A stretch of DNA of 64,000 nt from an uncultured Tateyamaria sp. (lineage in GTDB: Bacteria > Pseudomonadota > Alphaproteobacteria > Rhodobacterales > Rhodobacteraceae). The notes below the pieces were generated by a model. The model worked only from the letters and a program-made list of their open reading frames with translations, was not told where the DNA came from and ran no database searches. The number at the start of each line of letters is the position of its first letter. The stretch's first letter is position 1. The DNA is taken from NCBI GenBank assembly GCA_905480645.1, contig CAJQRC010000033.1, positions 1 to 64,000 on the forward strand. Reading direction: 5' to 3'. Both the position numbers and the translations under genes were made by a program. Positions 27,011 to 35,360 of this stretch are shown here, piece after piece.

Positions 27011-28105
27011 TTACTCGACAAACACGTGTACGCGTTGGGCAGCATTGTTGGCAAAACCCGCCTGATCCCAAGGCGGATCAAGCGGTTGGATATTGCCATT
27101 CATATCGCTAGCACGACATCTCAAAATATATTCTCCCGGTTCAGCCTGCCAGGAGAATGTCCATTTTTGCCACGCATAGCGATATTCCTTTTCCGACAGC
27201 TGTGCTTGTCTCCATTCACCGGCAACCTCAACTTCGACTTTAACAATTGGAACACCGTCGCCTGACCATGCCCTTCCGATCAAATCAACCGCACCTGCTG
27301 ATACAAAACGCTTGCGTGTTGACCAATCGGGAACCCCGGGCGGAACCATAAGGGATTTAACGCGTATAGTTTGAATCGGGATGCCTGGATCATCTTTGTG
27401 CGCCTTAAAACGATAGGTCTTAACCTGTTGATATCCGTCATATGGTTCGGTCAATGCTCTGATATTTGTAAGCCACTTAACGCTTGCCATGCCATACCAA
27501 CCTGGAACAATGATCCGCAAAGGAGCACCATGTTGAGGGAGCAGGGGTGCACCGTTCATGGCATAGACCAGCAAAACATCCAGTTCTTTGATTTGAGAAA
27601 GTGTCAAACTACGCCCAAAGAAGTGAGGCTCACCCATGTCGTAACCGTAGTCCGCACCAGTGAACGATATCTCGGCAACATTATTTTTGGGGCAAGCTCT
27701 TTCAATTAAAGGTGCAAGTTTCGTTCCTGTCCATTCGGACGTTCCAACGGCTTCATACATCCAAGGCATAGAATGGGATCGTGGTGAAACACCGGCGCGA
27801 CCGTTTCCAGCGCACTCCATTGTTACGGGTATTGTCAATGCAGGCAAAGTCATAATTTCTGCCATCGAAAACTCAAACAGTGTTTCAAATGAACCTGAAA
27901 ATTCTAATTTATATGCTTTAGGATCCAACAACGGCACATCAAAGTGAGTGAGCAGATAATGACACCCTGTAGGGGTGATGTCTAAGGTCAAAGTCTCTAG
28001 CAAATTTCCATTGTTTCGATTTGCTAGACCAACTTCAGCTTGGCTATAAATGCCGTCCACTGTTATTGGCTTATTAGAATAAATCTGAAATGGATTTGTG
28101 CTCAT
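27011..28105 (-). CDS. Sulfite-oxidase-family molybdoenzyme
   Basis: A 364-residue protein with the sulfite-oxidase molybdopterin fold: the Mo-ligand cysteine sits in TMECAGNGR (about residue 96), followed by GTSEWTGTKLAPLI, HGAPLRIIVPGWYGMASVKW and a C-terminal Mo-co dimerisation domain (about 250-360). No signal peptide or heme domain is seen, so it probably acts in the cytoplasm or with a separate electron acceptor. I prefer ATG 28105, which is six bases from AAGGA, over ATG 28111, which abuts it. Sulfite is only the family default substrate. Confidence 0.85.
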   Translation of the reverse strand: MSTNPFQIYSNKPITVDGIYSQAEVGLANRNNGNLLETLTLDITPTGCHYLLTHFDVPLLDPKAYKLEFSGSFETLFEFSMAEIMTLPALTIPVTMECAGNGRAGVSPRSHSMPWMYEAVGTSEWTGTKLAPLIERACPKNNVAEISFTGADYGYDMGEPHFFGRSLTLSQIKELDVLLVYAMNGAPLLPQHGAPLRIIVPGWYGMASVKWLTNIRALTEPYDGYQQVKTYRFKAHKDDPGIPIQTIRVKSLMVPPGVPDWSTRKRFVSAGAVDLIGRAWSGDGVPIVKVEVEVAGEWRQAQLSEKEYRYAWQKWTFSWQAEPGEYILRCRASDMNGNIQPLDPPWDQAGFANNAAQRVHVFVE

Positions 28106-28212
28106 ATTCATTCCTTTGCTTTGAAGCTTTGTGGCACCCGACCGGAGAAGTTACAAAATCTGGAGCCATCTTTTTTAGAATAAAGCATGGCGAGGCCAAA
28201 CCCAAAAACTAC

Positions 28213-29163
28213 TTAAAAAGATTTGGATAGGATTATCCTCACCATATCGCCATCTGCACCGTTCGAGTTTCTGTTCACCACCTGGCCATAACTTACCTTT
28301 ATTGAGGTCGACCTACTGAGGTTCAAGCCAATACTTGCACCCAATGAAAAAGAACTCTGCTTATCATCGTTTGAGACACCGTTGTTGCTCGTTTCACCGC
28401 CGTTGATCCAGAGACCATCCACAGACAAAAACATTGCTCTAGTGATATTGTGGGACAGGTGAGCTTCAACTTGGTACAAGGGCTTTTGAGATATTGTTCC
28501 ACCACCAAAAGCGGAGCTATTTTTGGAATAAAAAGTTACAGATGGTGAGACCTCTAAAACAGTAAGCTTTGGATCAAGAAAGGAGTTTCCAAAGTAATAA
28601 ACAACAGGCACACCGAACTGAGCAGCCCAACGATTTGATCCCAAATTAATAGCCTTTGACTGCGAATAGCTTCCGGTGGGTAAAGTTATTTTTGCTAAAA
28701 CTCCTACGGATAAATTCGGGTTGAAAGCGGCATAATCCTGCTGTGTCAAAGCTGGTACGCCGCGTAAGGCGACAATGCCTCCAAGGATGACATCGCCAAA
28801 GCCGTTACTGTCCCCCTTTAGTCCCGCGAACGGACCACTAATCGAGCCCGTCACGTCTCCGAATGGAACAATTGCAAACGCGCCTGCTAATCGATCACCT
28901 ATCGCGAAGCTTTGGGTATACTGAGCAACTCCGATGTTCATATCAAGGTCAGCGTTTCTATTTATAACGCCTGAGTCGAAAACAGTATTTCCAGATACGA
29001 ACAAGCCATAGCCTGCAATTGTTTTCATCCCGTCGGGAGTGGGGAAGTACGCGCGAGGTCCATCACCTTGAGCGTACCCAGCATTTGATAATACGGTAAG
29101 AAAAACAACGGATGCAGTAAGTGCCCCCATCAGTTTCTGCATGAATATGGAAAGTTTTTTCAT
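28213..29163 (-). CDS. Outer-membrane beta-barrel protein, MetA-pathway phenol-degradation type
   Basis: A 316-residue exported protein. The signal peptide (about residues 1-31, ending ...AGYAQ) is followed by alternating amphipathic strands and a C-terminal Phe (ILSKSF), the mark of an outer-membrane barrel. Segments such as GFGDVILGGIVALRG fit the Phenol_MetA_deg transporter-like family. It may let hydrophobic compounds cross the outer membrane. It lies upstream of the molybdoenzyme on the same strand, with 107 bases between. Confidence 0.7.
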   Translation of the reverse strand: MKKLSIFMQKLMGALTASVVFLTVLSNAGYAQGDGPRAYFPTPDGMKTIAGYGLFVSGNTVFDSGVINRNADLDMNIGVAQYTQSFAIGDRLAGAFAIVPFGDVTGSISGPFAGLKGDSNGFGDVILGGIVALRGVPALTQQDYAAFNPNLSVGVLAKITLPTGSYSQSKAINLGSNRWAAQFGVPVVYYFGNSFLDPKLTVLEVSPSVTFYSKNSSAFGGGTISQKPLYQVEAHLSHNITRAMFLSVDGLWINGGETSNNGVSNDDKQSSFSLGASIGLNLSRSTSIKVSYGQVVNRNSNGADGDMVRIILSKSF

Positions 29164-29634
29164 CTTTTTACCTTATTAAAATTCTGCACCCAATAATGGA
29201 GCACGTTTCATTGTTTTTTAGTCTCAGGTTTCATCAAGGATCTACGAAAACAGTTGGTTGGGCACATAATTTGTCAACTTGACTTCAAATGGTTTTCCGT
29301 TTGGGGCGGTTGGCTTATTTTAGGAAAGGTTGTGCTGAGCTTAAGCATAGAAATTAGTTAGTCAAAAACCAGCTAGCAGTACAGCGGAAAGCAATATAAC
29401 TTCATTTGATGGCCCAATTTATGATATTGTATAATTTGATAATGGTCTGTGATATTTTCCTAATTTATGGTACCAGTGGATCGCCTAGCGCAGTAGGATT
29501 CACTACTTAATTTCAATTACCAAAGCGTGTAAGATGAATTAATGAAGTGTGTCTTATTGAAAACATTAAGGGGTATTCTTTCCAAAATAATTTAATTCGT
29601 CTACGACAGTTAAAACTCAAATGCGGAGCAAATA
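29164..29634. other. Intergenic region upstream of cbpA
   Basis: About 470 AT-rich bases between divergent genes; promoters for both should lie here. I looked for a heat-shock sigma-32-type promoter before cbpA and did not find a convincing one. No RNA gene seen. Confidence 0.35.
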
Positions 29635-30576
29635 ATGACACAGGACCCTTATGCCGCACTTGGCTTATCAAAGACAGCTACACCTGATGCAATTAAAAAG
29701 GCTTATCGCAAGATTGCGCGAAAAAACCACCCAGACCTAAACCCAGACGATCCAAAAGCCGAGGCGCGGTTCAAAAACGCTGGACGTGCCTACGACTTGC
29801 TTAAGGATTCTGAGCAACGCCGACGGTTTGATGCTGGTGAAATTGACGCCACTGGTGCGGAACAAGCCCCACGCGGTTATTACCGAGATGAAGCCAGCAA
29901 ACCGGAAAACCCATATACGCAAGGTCGCTCAAGCCCCGATGGAGATCCGTTTAGTGAAGGCTTTAACGCGGATGATTTTTTTGCCAACTTCGCTCGAAAC
30001 CGAAACGGTTCTGGGTTTGGCGGGCGTGAGCCTGCTGATTTGCCTGGGCACGATAGGCAGTATCGACTTAGCGTTCCGTTTCTGGATGCAGTTTTAGGCA
30101 CTAAAACACGCATAACTTTGCCTGACGGGAACGTATTGGAAGTCACGATCCCGCAGGGTTCAAAAAATGGTCAGACCCTTCGTTTGCGTGGTAAAGGCGA
30201 GTTGGGCTTTGGTGCCGGACCGCCTGGCGACGCATTCATTACTCTCGATGTTTCACCTAATCCGGATTTCGAACGCGATGGCGAGGACATTGTTGTTACA
30301 TTACCAATCTCCATAGATGAAGCGATTTTGGGTGGTAAAGTTCCAGTAAACACTGTGGCCGGCCAAGTGAATGTTACGGTTCCGCCAGGTGCAAGTTCAG
30401 GACAAATTTTGCGACTTAAAGGTCGAGGCATTAAAGGGCGTCTTGGCCAGGGAGATCAACGCATTACGCTACGCATTGTTAGCCCGCCAAACATAGATGA
30501 CGAGCTGAAAAGATTTATGGAAAGTTGGCGTGAAAAAAACGCTTATAATCCACGTGCTGGAAAGGAGGAATCATGA
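29635..30576 (+). CDS. cbpA: CbpA-like DnaJ co-chaperone
   Basis: A 313-residue class B J-protein. The J domain (residues 4-69) has the HPD tripeptide at about residue 32. A short Gly/Phe-type linker follows, then two C-terminal substrate domains (about 135-300), with no zinc-finger domain, as in CbpA. It stimulates DnaK ATPase and delivers clients; E. coli CbpA also binds curved DNA. GGAG lies seven bases before the ATG. The stop overlaps the cbpM-like start by four bases. Confidence 0.9.
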   Translation: MTQDPYAALGLSKTATPDAIKKAYRKIARKNHPDLNPDDPKAEARFKNAGRAYDLLKDSEQRRRFDAGEIDATGAEQAPRGYYRDEASKPENPYTQGRSSPDGDPFSEGFNADDFFANFARNRNGSGFGGREPADLPGHDRQYRLSVPFLDAVLGTKTRITLPDGNVLEVTIPQGSKNGQTLRLRGKGELGFGAGPPGDAFITLDVSPNPDFERDGEDIVVTLPISIDEAILGGKVPVNTVAGQVNVTVPPGASSGQILRLKGRGIKGRLGQGDQRITLRIVSPPNIDDELKRFMESWREKNAYNPRAGKEES

Positions 30577-30914
30577 CAATTATTTACGCTCCTGAAGAGG
30601 TAATTGAGACGGTTACCACCCTAACGGCTGAGCGACTAAGCCACTTCGAGAGTTTGCACATAGTAACGCCTGTGCACACACAAGAAGGTCCTCGATACCA
30701 CCAGCTAGATATCCATAGAATTACGCTGTTGTGTGAATTAACCGATGACTTTGAAGTCAACGAAGATGCACTGGTTATCATTATGTCACTGCTCGATCAG
30801 CTGCATGGTGCCCGTGGCAGGCTTGAGCAAGTGGTGGAGGCTATTGGTGCCGAACCCTCTGAGATTAAGTTGCGTTTATCGCGGCGTTTACACGATGGGT
30901 TTAAGGACGGGTAA
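30573..30914 (+). CDS. cbpM: CbpM-like modulator of CbpA
   Basis: A 113-residue MerR-like helical protein (IHRITLLCELTDDFEVNEDA and LLDQLHGARGRLEQV match the CbpM pattern). CbpM binds the J domain of CbpA and inhibits it. Start at 30573 overlaps cbpA (ATGA) with AGGAGG upstream. A weak hairpin (AAGGAT/ATCCTT, 30923-30942) follows the gene. Confidence 0.8.
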   Translation: MTIIYAPEEVIETVTTLTAERLSHFESLHIVTPVHTQEGPRYHQLDIHRITLLCELTDDFEVNEDALVIIMSLLDQLHGARGRLEQVVEAIGAEPSEIKLRLSRRLHDGFKDG

Positions 30915-31178
30915 GCACGGGAAAGGATTTTAAAAGATCCTTGCCTTATGGGAATTGAAAATTGAACACTGGTTGTCTTGAGTGTTAATCATAATTGATC
31001 GTACCAACGCAAAGCCGCAGCTAATAAAATAATAAATAGAAATAATAGTAAGAATTAAATGGTAATAGAGTCTGATAACAACTTTATCGGTAATGAAATG
31101 TGACCTTTTTCTTGTAACCAAAGGCAAGCAGTGAGATGGCACCGCTCTTTGCTTTTTCAGGCTAACCGTATTAGCTTT

Positions 31179-31712
31179 TTATCCAAGTAAATTTGGGATG
31201 AAGGTTAGGGCGAGAAAGACGATCGTTAGCAGTATAGAGATGTAAAACATCCATCCCTGCAGGCGCGGCTTTGTAGCCCTTTGATCGAGCCATCCGCCTA
31301 CCAATAACAATGGTATAGCAACTGCTGCCGAACTCATATTAAGCGTGAAACCGACCCAAAAGTTTGCAGCTGAAGGAGAATCTGTCACATAACTGCCCCA
31401 AGGTGGCAGGTACATGCCCGCTCCGGCGCCTGTTATTACAGTCAAACTTATACCGATAAAGTTGCAATAGAAACTTACGATAGTGAGGCCGCAAAACAGC
31501 CATGCATTTGCGAAACTTAAGTACAAGTAAGGACGCAAAGCGACGAAGGCGAGCATAAAAACTGACTCTAATAGGCCAAGAGTATGCGCCATGCCTATAA
31601 TAGGTGCTCCAGGTGCCTGTACCGCTACGCCAATTAGCAGCCCACACATGAAGAGGAGGCATCCCGCAATCATCATAACGGTTTGGTCAAAGGGGCGGGG
31701 GGTTATTTGCAT
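31179..31712 (-). CDS. Small four-to-five-helix membrane protein, HabA/HabB-like
   Basis: A 177-residue integral membrane protein. The first half (FMCGLLIGVAV, then AHTLGLLESVFMLAF) loosely resembles the hydroxylaminobenzene-mutase HabA/HabB family, but I would not assign that activity. The ribosome binding site is weak. A single gene, convergent with cbpM. Confidence 0.5.
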   Translation of the reverse strand: MQITPRPFDQTVMMIAGCLLFMCGLLIGVAVQAPGAPIIGMAHTLGLLESVFMLAFVALRPYLYLSFANAWLFCGLTIVSFYCNFIGISLTVITGAGAGMYLPPWGSYVTDSPSAANFWVGFTLNMSSAAVAIPLLLVGGWLDQRATKPRLQGWMFYISILLTIVFLALTFIPNLLG

Positions 31713-31996
31713 GGAAATCGATCAACTCTTTTGATTATGTGGTATAACCAGTACCTTTAAACATGTTAACTCGTGAAACTACACGGCCATTTTTAGTATC
31801 ATAACGGCTCAAATGCCGACAGGGATTATAGTGTATCTGTCGTTGTTGTAAGTCTAGAGATAAACTGTTGCGTGTATTCATAATCAACACCACATCCTGC
31901 TCAAGACCAAATGCTGTTAACCGCTTTAAAATTTTAACTAGTTTTAATTCTAATTTTGATTACCTTCTAATGGATGTTTTGAAATAGGAGATGGTA

Positions 31997-32320
31997 ATGA
32001 CTATTAGAGCAATTTTGATAGGGGCTTATGGTTCAGAAGGAACAAAGGGTATACTTGGTGGCTCTGATCGAATGGCAGCAGTGAAAGCTGTTGCGGAAGC
32101 TGCCGGAGGTTCTGTAAACCATGTGAGTTTTTTGCGTGGAGACATGGACATATATGTTGACTTCAATATTCCAGACGCAGCCACATTGATGGGTGTAGCT
32201 GCGGCTGTTCATGCTTCAGGATCTTTTGCAAATCTACAATATTATGAATGCATAGATAACGCGCCTGTAGTTGCAGCAGCTCAAAAGATACTCAAGTCAT
32301 ACGTTCCAGCTAACGCTTAA
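31997..32320 (+). CDS. GYD-domain protein
   Basis: A 107-residue protein of the GYD family: the first half ends in a Gly-rich helix (AVKAVAEAAGGSVNHVSFLR), then GDMDIYVDFNIPDAATLMGV, which corresponds to the motif G-x-YD. Fold is ferredoxin-like; function of the family is unknown. I place the start at ATG 31997, because AGGAG (31986-31990) abuts the ATG at 31991 but lies six bases from 31997. A strong terminator follows. Confidence 0.75.
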   Translation: MTIRAILIGAYGSEGTKGILGGSDRMAAVKAVAEAAGGSVNHVSFLRGDMDIYVDFNIPDAATLMGVAAAVHASGSFANLQYYECIDNAPVVAAAQKILKSYVPANA

Positions 32321-32332
32321 AACGAAAAGTTT

Positions 32333-32375
32333 CCTGCGCATTTCTTTTTTTAAGAAGGCGCAGGTGGCATTTTTT
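32333..32375 (+). terminator. Intrinsic terminator after the GYD gene
   Basis: CCTGCGC (32333-32339) pairs with GCGCAGG (32358-32364), with an inner TTCTT/AAGAA extension and a T-run at 32370-32375. A textbook intrinsic terminator. Confidence 0.85.
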
Positions 32376-32652
32376 AGAAACGAGATTAGAATTCATTTTC
32401 TGACAATATAGCCAAATGCTTGACCCATGTTGTCGGACTGGACGGTCCCTTTTTACAAATGGTTTGGGAAAGTCTCGTAGGGCGATTGGGATCTGTTTCG
32501 AAACAATAAATTTTAGCAGATAAATTTAAATAGCATCGTGACTATAGGAATAACTACTTTTATTTCATATACTGCCGTAGAGTTTTTCAGATCAACGATA
32601 AAGGTGCTTGAAAAATTACGTGACATTATCTAGGAACGTACAGAGAAAACAT

Positions 32653-33075
32653 ATGTTTGAAACCTCAAAACCCTCCAGAGTGTTTTGGTTCTCAATTATT
32701 TTAGTTTATATCTTTTTTGTATCTGCAGTTTATAGTTTAACGACTGTGCCAATAGATGCATTCAACTCTGATAATGCAGAGCAACTCCATGCCGCAATAA
32801 AGCTCTCAACTGTTCGTTTGGTGGGCATGGCTATTGTGTTAATTGGCTATCCACTCGTCCTGCTTCGGTACATGCAACATGCCAAGGACTTGACAATATT
32901 GCTTACTTTTTGGGTCATTGCTATGTATATTGACGATCACATGGTTTTGTACAGAATGATTGAATATCCGGATAGGGGTTTATTTGCGCTGGTTCAGTGG
33001 TGCCGTCCGATTATGATCGTCAGTCTGGTCTGGATGAGCATTGAACTCGCCTTACGCCGCTCGCCAATGGACTGA
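32653..33075 (+). CDS. Four-helix membrane protein of unknown function (first of pair)
   Basis: A 140-residue protein starting at ATG 32653 (MFETSKPSRVFWFS); the frame opens upstream at 32608 without a supporting site. Four hydrophobic segments. I do not recognise the family. It is followed four bases later by another four-helix protein of similar size; both have a short N-terminal cytosolic part, a long first loop and a C-terminal helix after a PRP/RPI turn, so they may be diverged duplicates. Confidence 0.55.
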   Translation: MFETSKPSRVFWFSIILVYIFFVSAVYSLTTVPIDAFNSDNAEQLHAAIKLSTVRLVGMAIVLIGYPLVLLRYMQHAKDLTILLTFWVIAMYIDDHMVLYRMIEYPDRGLFALVQWCRPIMIVSLVWMSIELALRRSPMD

Positions 33076-33079
33076 ATTG

Positions 33080-33571
33080 ATGGTAGATAAAAACAAAAAC
33101 AATCCTGAAATTACAAACATACTGGCTGGTTTTTTAGAGCAGCAGTCCAAAGTAAAAGATTTTACCATCCAATCTTCTAAATTCAGAATAATATTTTGCT
33201 TTGTAAATTTGTATGCATTACTTCTTGGGATCGTGTATTTTTTAGTAAAAGGAGATCTGGTTGAAGGTGTTAATACCGACTTTGTCAATGAAGTGTTCTT
33301 GACTGTATTAAATGGACGGACTTCAGTATTTTTTTTGCTTTTTGTAGCCCTCAACCTGTCAGCCTATTATAATTTTGGATTTAAAATCGTTTGCCTATCT
33401 ACTGTTGTTTATATGGTAAACAGTGCAATTGATAATACTGTTCTTTTTTCGGGCTTATCGAATTTAATTGATAGGCCGTATTTTTCAGCGTTTATAATCA
33501 CTAGGCCATTATTCGTTACTGCCCTAGTGGGACTCTTTATACTCCACAAAGATAAAGCCAAAAACGACTAG
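33080..33571 (+). CDS. Four-helix membrane protein of unknown function (second of pair)
   Basis: A 163-residue protein (start MVDKNKNNPEITNILAGFLE) with a charged N-terminus of about 40 residues and four hydrophobic segments. It begins four bases after the stop of the previous membrane gene, so they form an operon. Family not recognised; no catalytic motif visible. Confidence 0.55.
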   Translation: MVDKNKNNPEITNILAGFLEQQSKVKDFTIQSSKFRIIFCFVNLYALLLGIVYFLVKGDLVEGVNTDFVNEVFLTVLNGRTSVFFLLFVALNLSAYYNFGFKIVCLSTVVYMVNSAIDNTVLFSGLSNLIDRPYFSAFIITRPLFVTALVGLFILHKDKAKND

Positions 33572-34052
33572 GTCTGCGGGTACTAAAATTGACTGCATAA
33601 TCGAGCATTAGAGATTAGCGTATCGTTATTAGCAGTTTTTTACACCATCACGTAAATAACCTATAACAAAGCCTGAAAGAATTACTATATTTCTACAATA
33701 ACGGTCCGATCAAGCATTGGAACCGTCTTCCTGTGATTTAATTAAGCGGTCATTATAGCATGTGACGGGATTATCCAAAGCAACAGTTTATACGGATCTA
33801 TTGGAGGAGCAGATTGCTAGGCAATATTTTGGCGCATATGAAGTTTGTAAAAGTTTTTGAAATACGACATGTCGTTTCGCAATAGTTATGAAACATGTAT
33901 TTTTCCTACCAATTGCACTGTTTTCAGCCATAAAAATACACTTTGACCAAGTGGAATTTCTCATTTTGGTATAACATGACTTTCGACGTCATATACATGC
34001 TGGACGATACATAAATTTACTTTAGGGAACGTTTAAAAATTTCTGCGTGAGG
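33572..34052. other. Intergenic region, no gene seen
   Basis: About 480 AT-rich bases between convergent genes. Only short random frames on either strand; no convincing terminator, RNA or remnant recognised. Confidence 0.35.
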
Positions 34053-34670
34053 TCAGAAAAGATGCCGCTCTTTAGCCAATAACGCTGCTTGAGTTCTATT
34101 TGAAACTCCTAACTTGGCGAGTAAATTCTTGACGTGAAGCTTTACAGTAACTTCTTGGATTTCGAGGTTGCGAGCGATCTCTTTGTTTGACAGCCCAATG
34201 CATAACTGTTCCAGCGTTTGCATCTCACGCGCGGAGATATTGCAAAAATCACTAGAATTTTTTCCTGCTGCGGTTGATGGCTCAAAATCAAAAGGTAGGA
34301 AACGTTCCCCGGATAAAATTAATTTAATTGCATTGATAAAAGAGGTGGCTGTGAGGGATTTTGGGATGAACCCACTTGCACCTTTTGCCATTGCGCTATT
34401 TGCCACGTCACGATTAGCGACACCAGACATCAGTGCCACCTTGGATGTCGGGTAGGATGCGCAAGCTCGATCCAAACCTTCCAATCCATTCATACCAGGC
34501 ATACTGTAATCCAATATCAAAAGATCAATGGCGTTTACTCGGTTCATCAACTTAAAGGCTTGCATCAAATCAGCAGCGGTGAAAACCTTAAAATCACTTA
34601 CAGTGCCCAAATACGCGGCGATGGTATCGCGTACTAAGTCATGATCATCGGCAATAACAATATTTTTCAT
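34053..34670 (-). CDS. NarL/LuxR-family response regulator
   Basis: A 205-residue two-component regulator. The receiver domain (residues 3-118) has acidic residues Asp8-Asp9, phospho-acceptor Asp54 (in LILDYSMPG), Ser81 and Lys103 (in FIPKS). The C-terminal LuxR helix-turn-helix (about 140-200) has SAREMQTLEQLCIGLSNKEI and VTVKLHVKNLLAKLGV. It lies divergent from the hybrid histidine kinase across a dead molybdopterin gene, so that kinase is the likely partner. The 34731-34760 leader has a 15-bp tandem repeat (TTCTTCTCGCAGTTG). Confidence 0.88.
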   Translation of the reverse strand: MKNIVIADDHDLVRDTIAAYLGTVSDFKVFTAADLMQAFKLMNRVNAIDLLILDYSMPGMNGLEGLDRACASYPTSKVALMSGVANRDVANSAMAKGASGFIPKSLTATSFINAIKLILSGERFLPFDFEPSTAAGKNSSDFCNISAREMQTLEQLCIGLSNKEIARNLEIQEVTVKLHVKNLLAKLGVSNRTQAALLAKERHLF

Positions 34671-34832
34671 ATCGAATTATCAGATATCCATATTTTATTT
34701 GATATAAAAAAGATTTAGTCAGAAGATTTTTTCTTCTCGCAGTTGTTCTTCTCGCAGTTGGTTGTACCTATGTTTTTAGCTACATTACTTTAGTAAGTGA
34801 CGTAGTGGTTTTTTAAAACAAACGGATAGAAA

Positions 34833-35318
34833 ATGGTAAATCTAAATCTTTTACATCTGCCTATATTATTGCTGGTGATTTTGATATCCGCCTTTGGTTT
34901 GTGTTTATTCAGAACAAGAATGCACTGAAGATAACCATTTTGCAATCGGGCACGGTTTGAATAAATTTAAAAGCACTCAACATGTTGGAGTAAAGCCAGT
35001 TTACACAACCACGATGTGGATGAATCGCAAGAATCGGTCTCAGGGATTTTACTCAAACCCCTACCAGCGCATCTTCGGGTTAGGGGATTGCCATTCAACC
35101 TGATAGCTGTAGACGACTATGCAGTGAAAATCCCAATCGTCGGTTTTGAGGATGGTACACCAATAACTGCCTCTCATGTTGATGTTGAAATAATACCGAT
35201 CAGCAAAAATGGACCCTACTAGTTGGTTTTTCCATACTACAACCACTTGAAGTACCAGACTACTGTTACTTATGTTTGCAGTATCTTTCAATTAAAGGAA
35301 ATCATGTTTGTAAATTGA
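34833..35318 (+). pseudogene. Molybdopterin-binding (SUOX-fold) exported protein, broken
   Basis: ATG 34833 opens a signal-peptide-like stretch (NLNLLHLPILLLVILISAFG). After a frame change, coding sense resumes near 35016-35318 with LIAVDDYAVKIPIVGFEDG, ISKNGPY, an in-frame TAG at 35220-35222 where Trp is expected, then LVFPYYNH and SIFQLKEI. This is the C-terminal pattern of small exported molybdopterin-binding oxidoreductase-like proteins (DYAV.IP, KGPLW..YP, S..QL..I). Such genes often precede a histidine kinase, as here. At least one nonsense mutation and one frameshift. Confidence 0.65.
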
Positions 35319-35360
35319 AAGCATTTTGTCTCGTGTAGGGGCCTGAAAAGTGGATAATAA

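Noticed and set aside
29540-29634. Heat-shock sigma-32 promoter before cbpA
   Set aside because: TTGAAA is present, but no CCCCAT-like box follows at the right distance.
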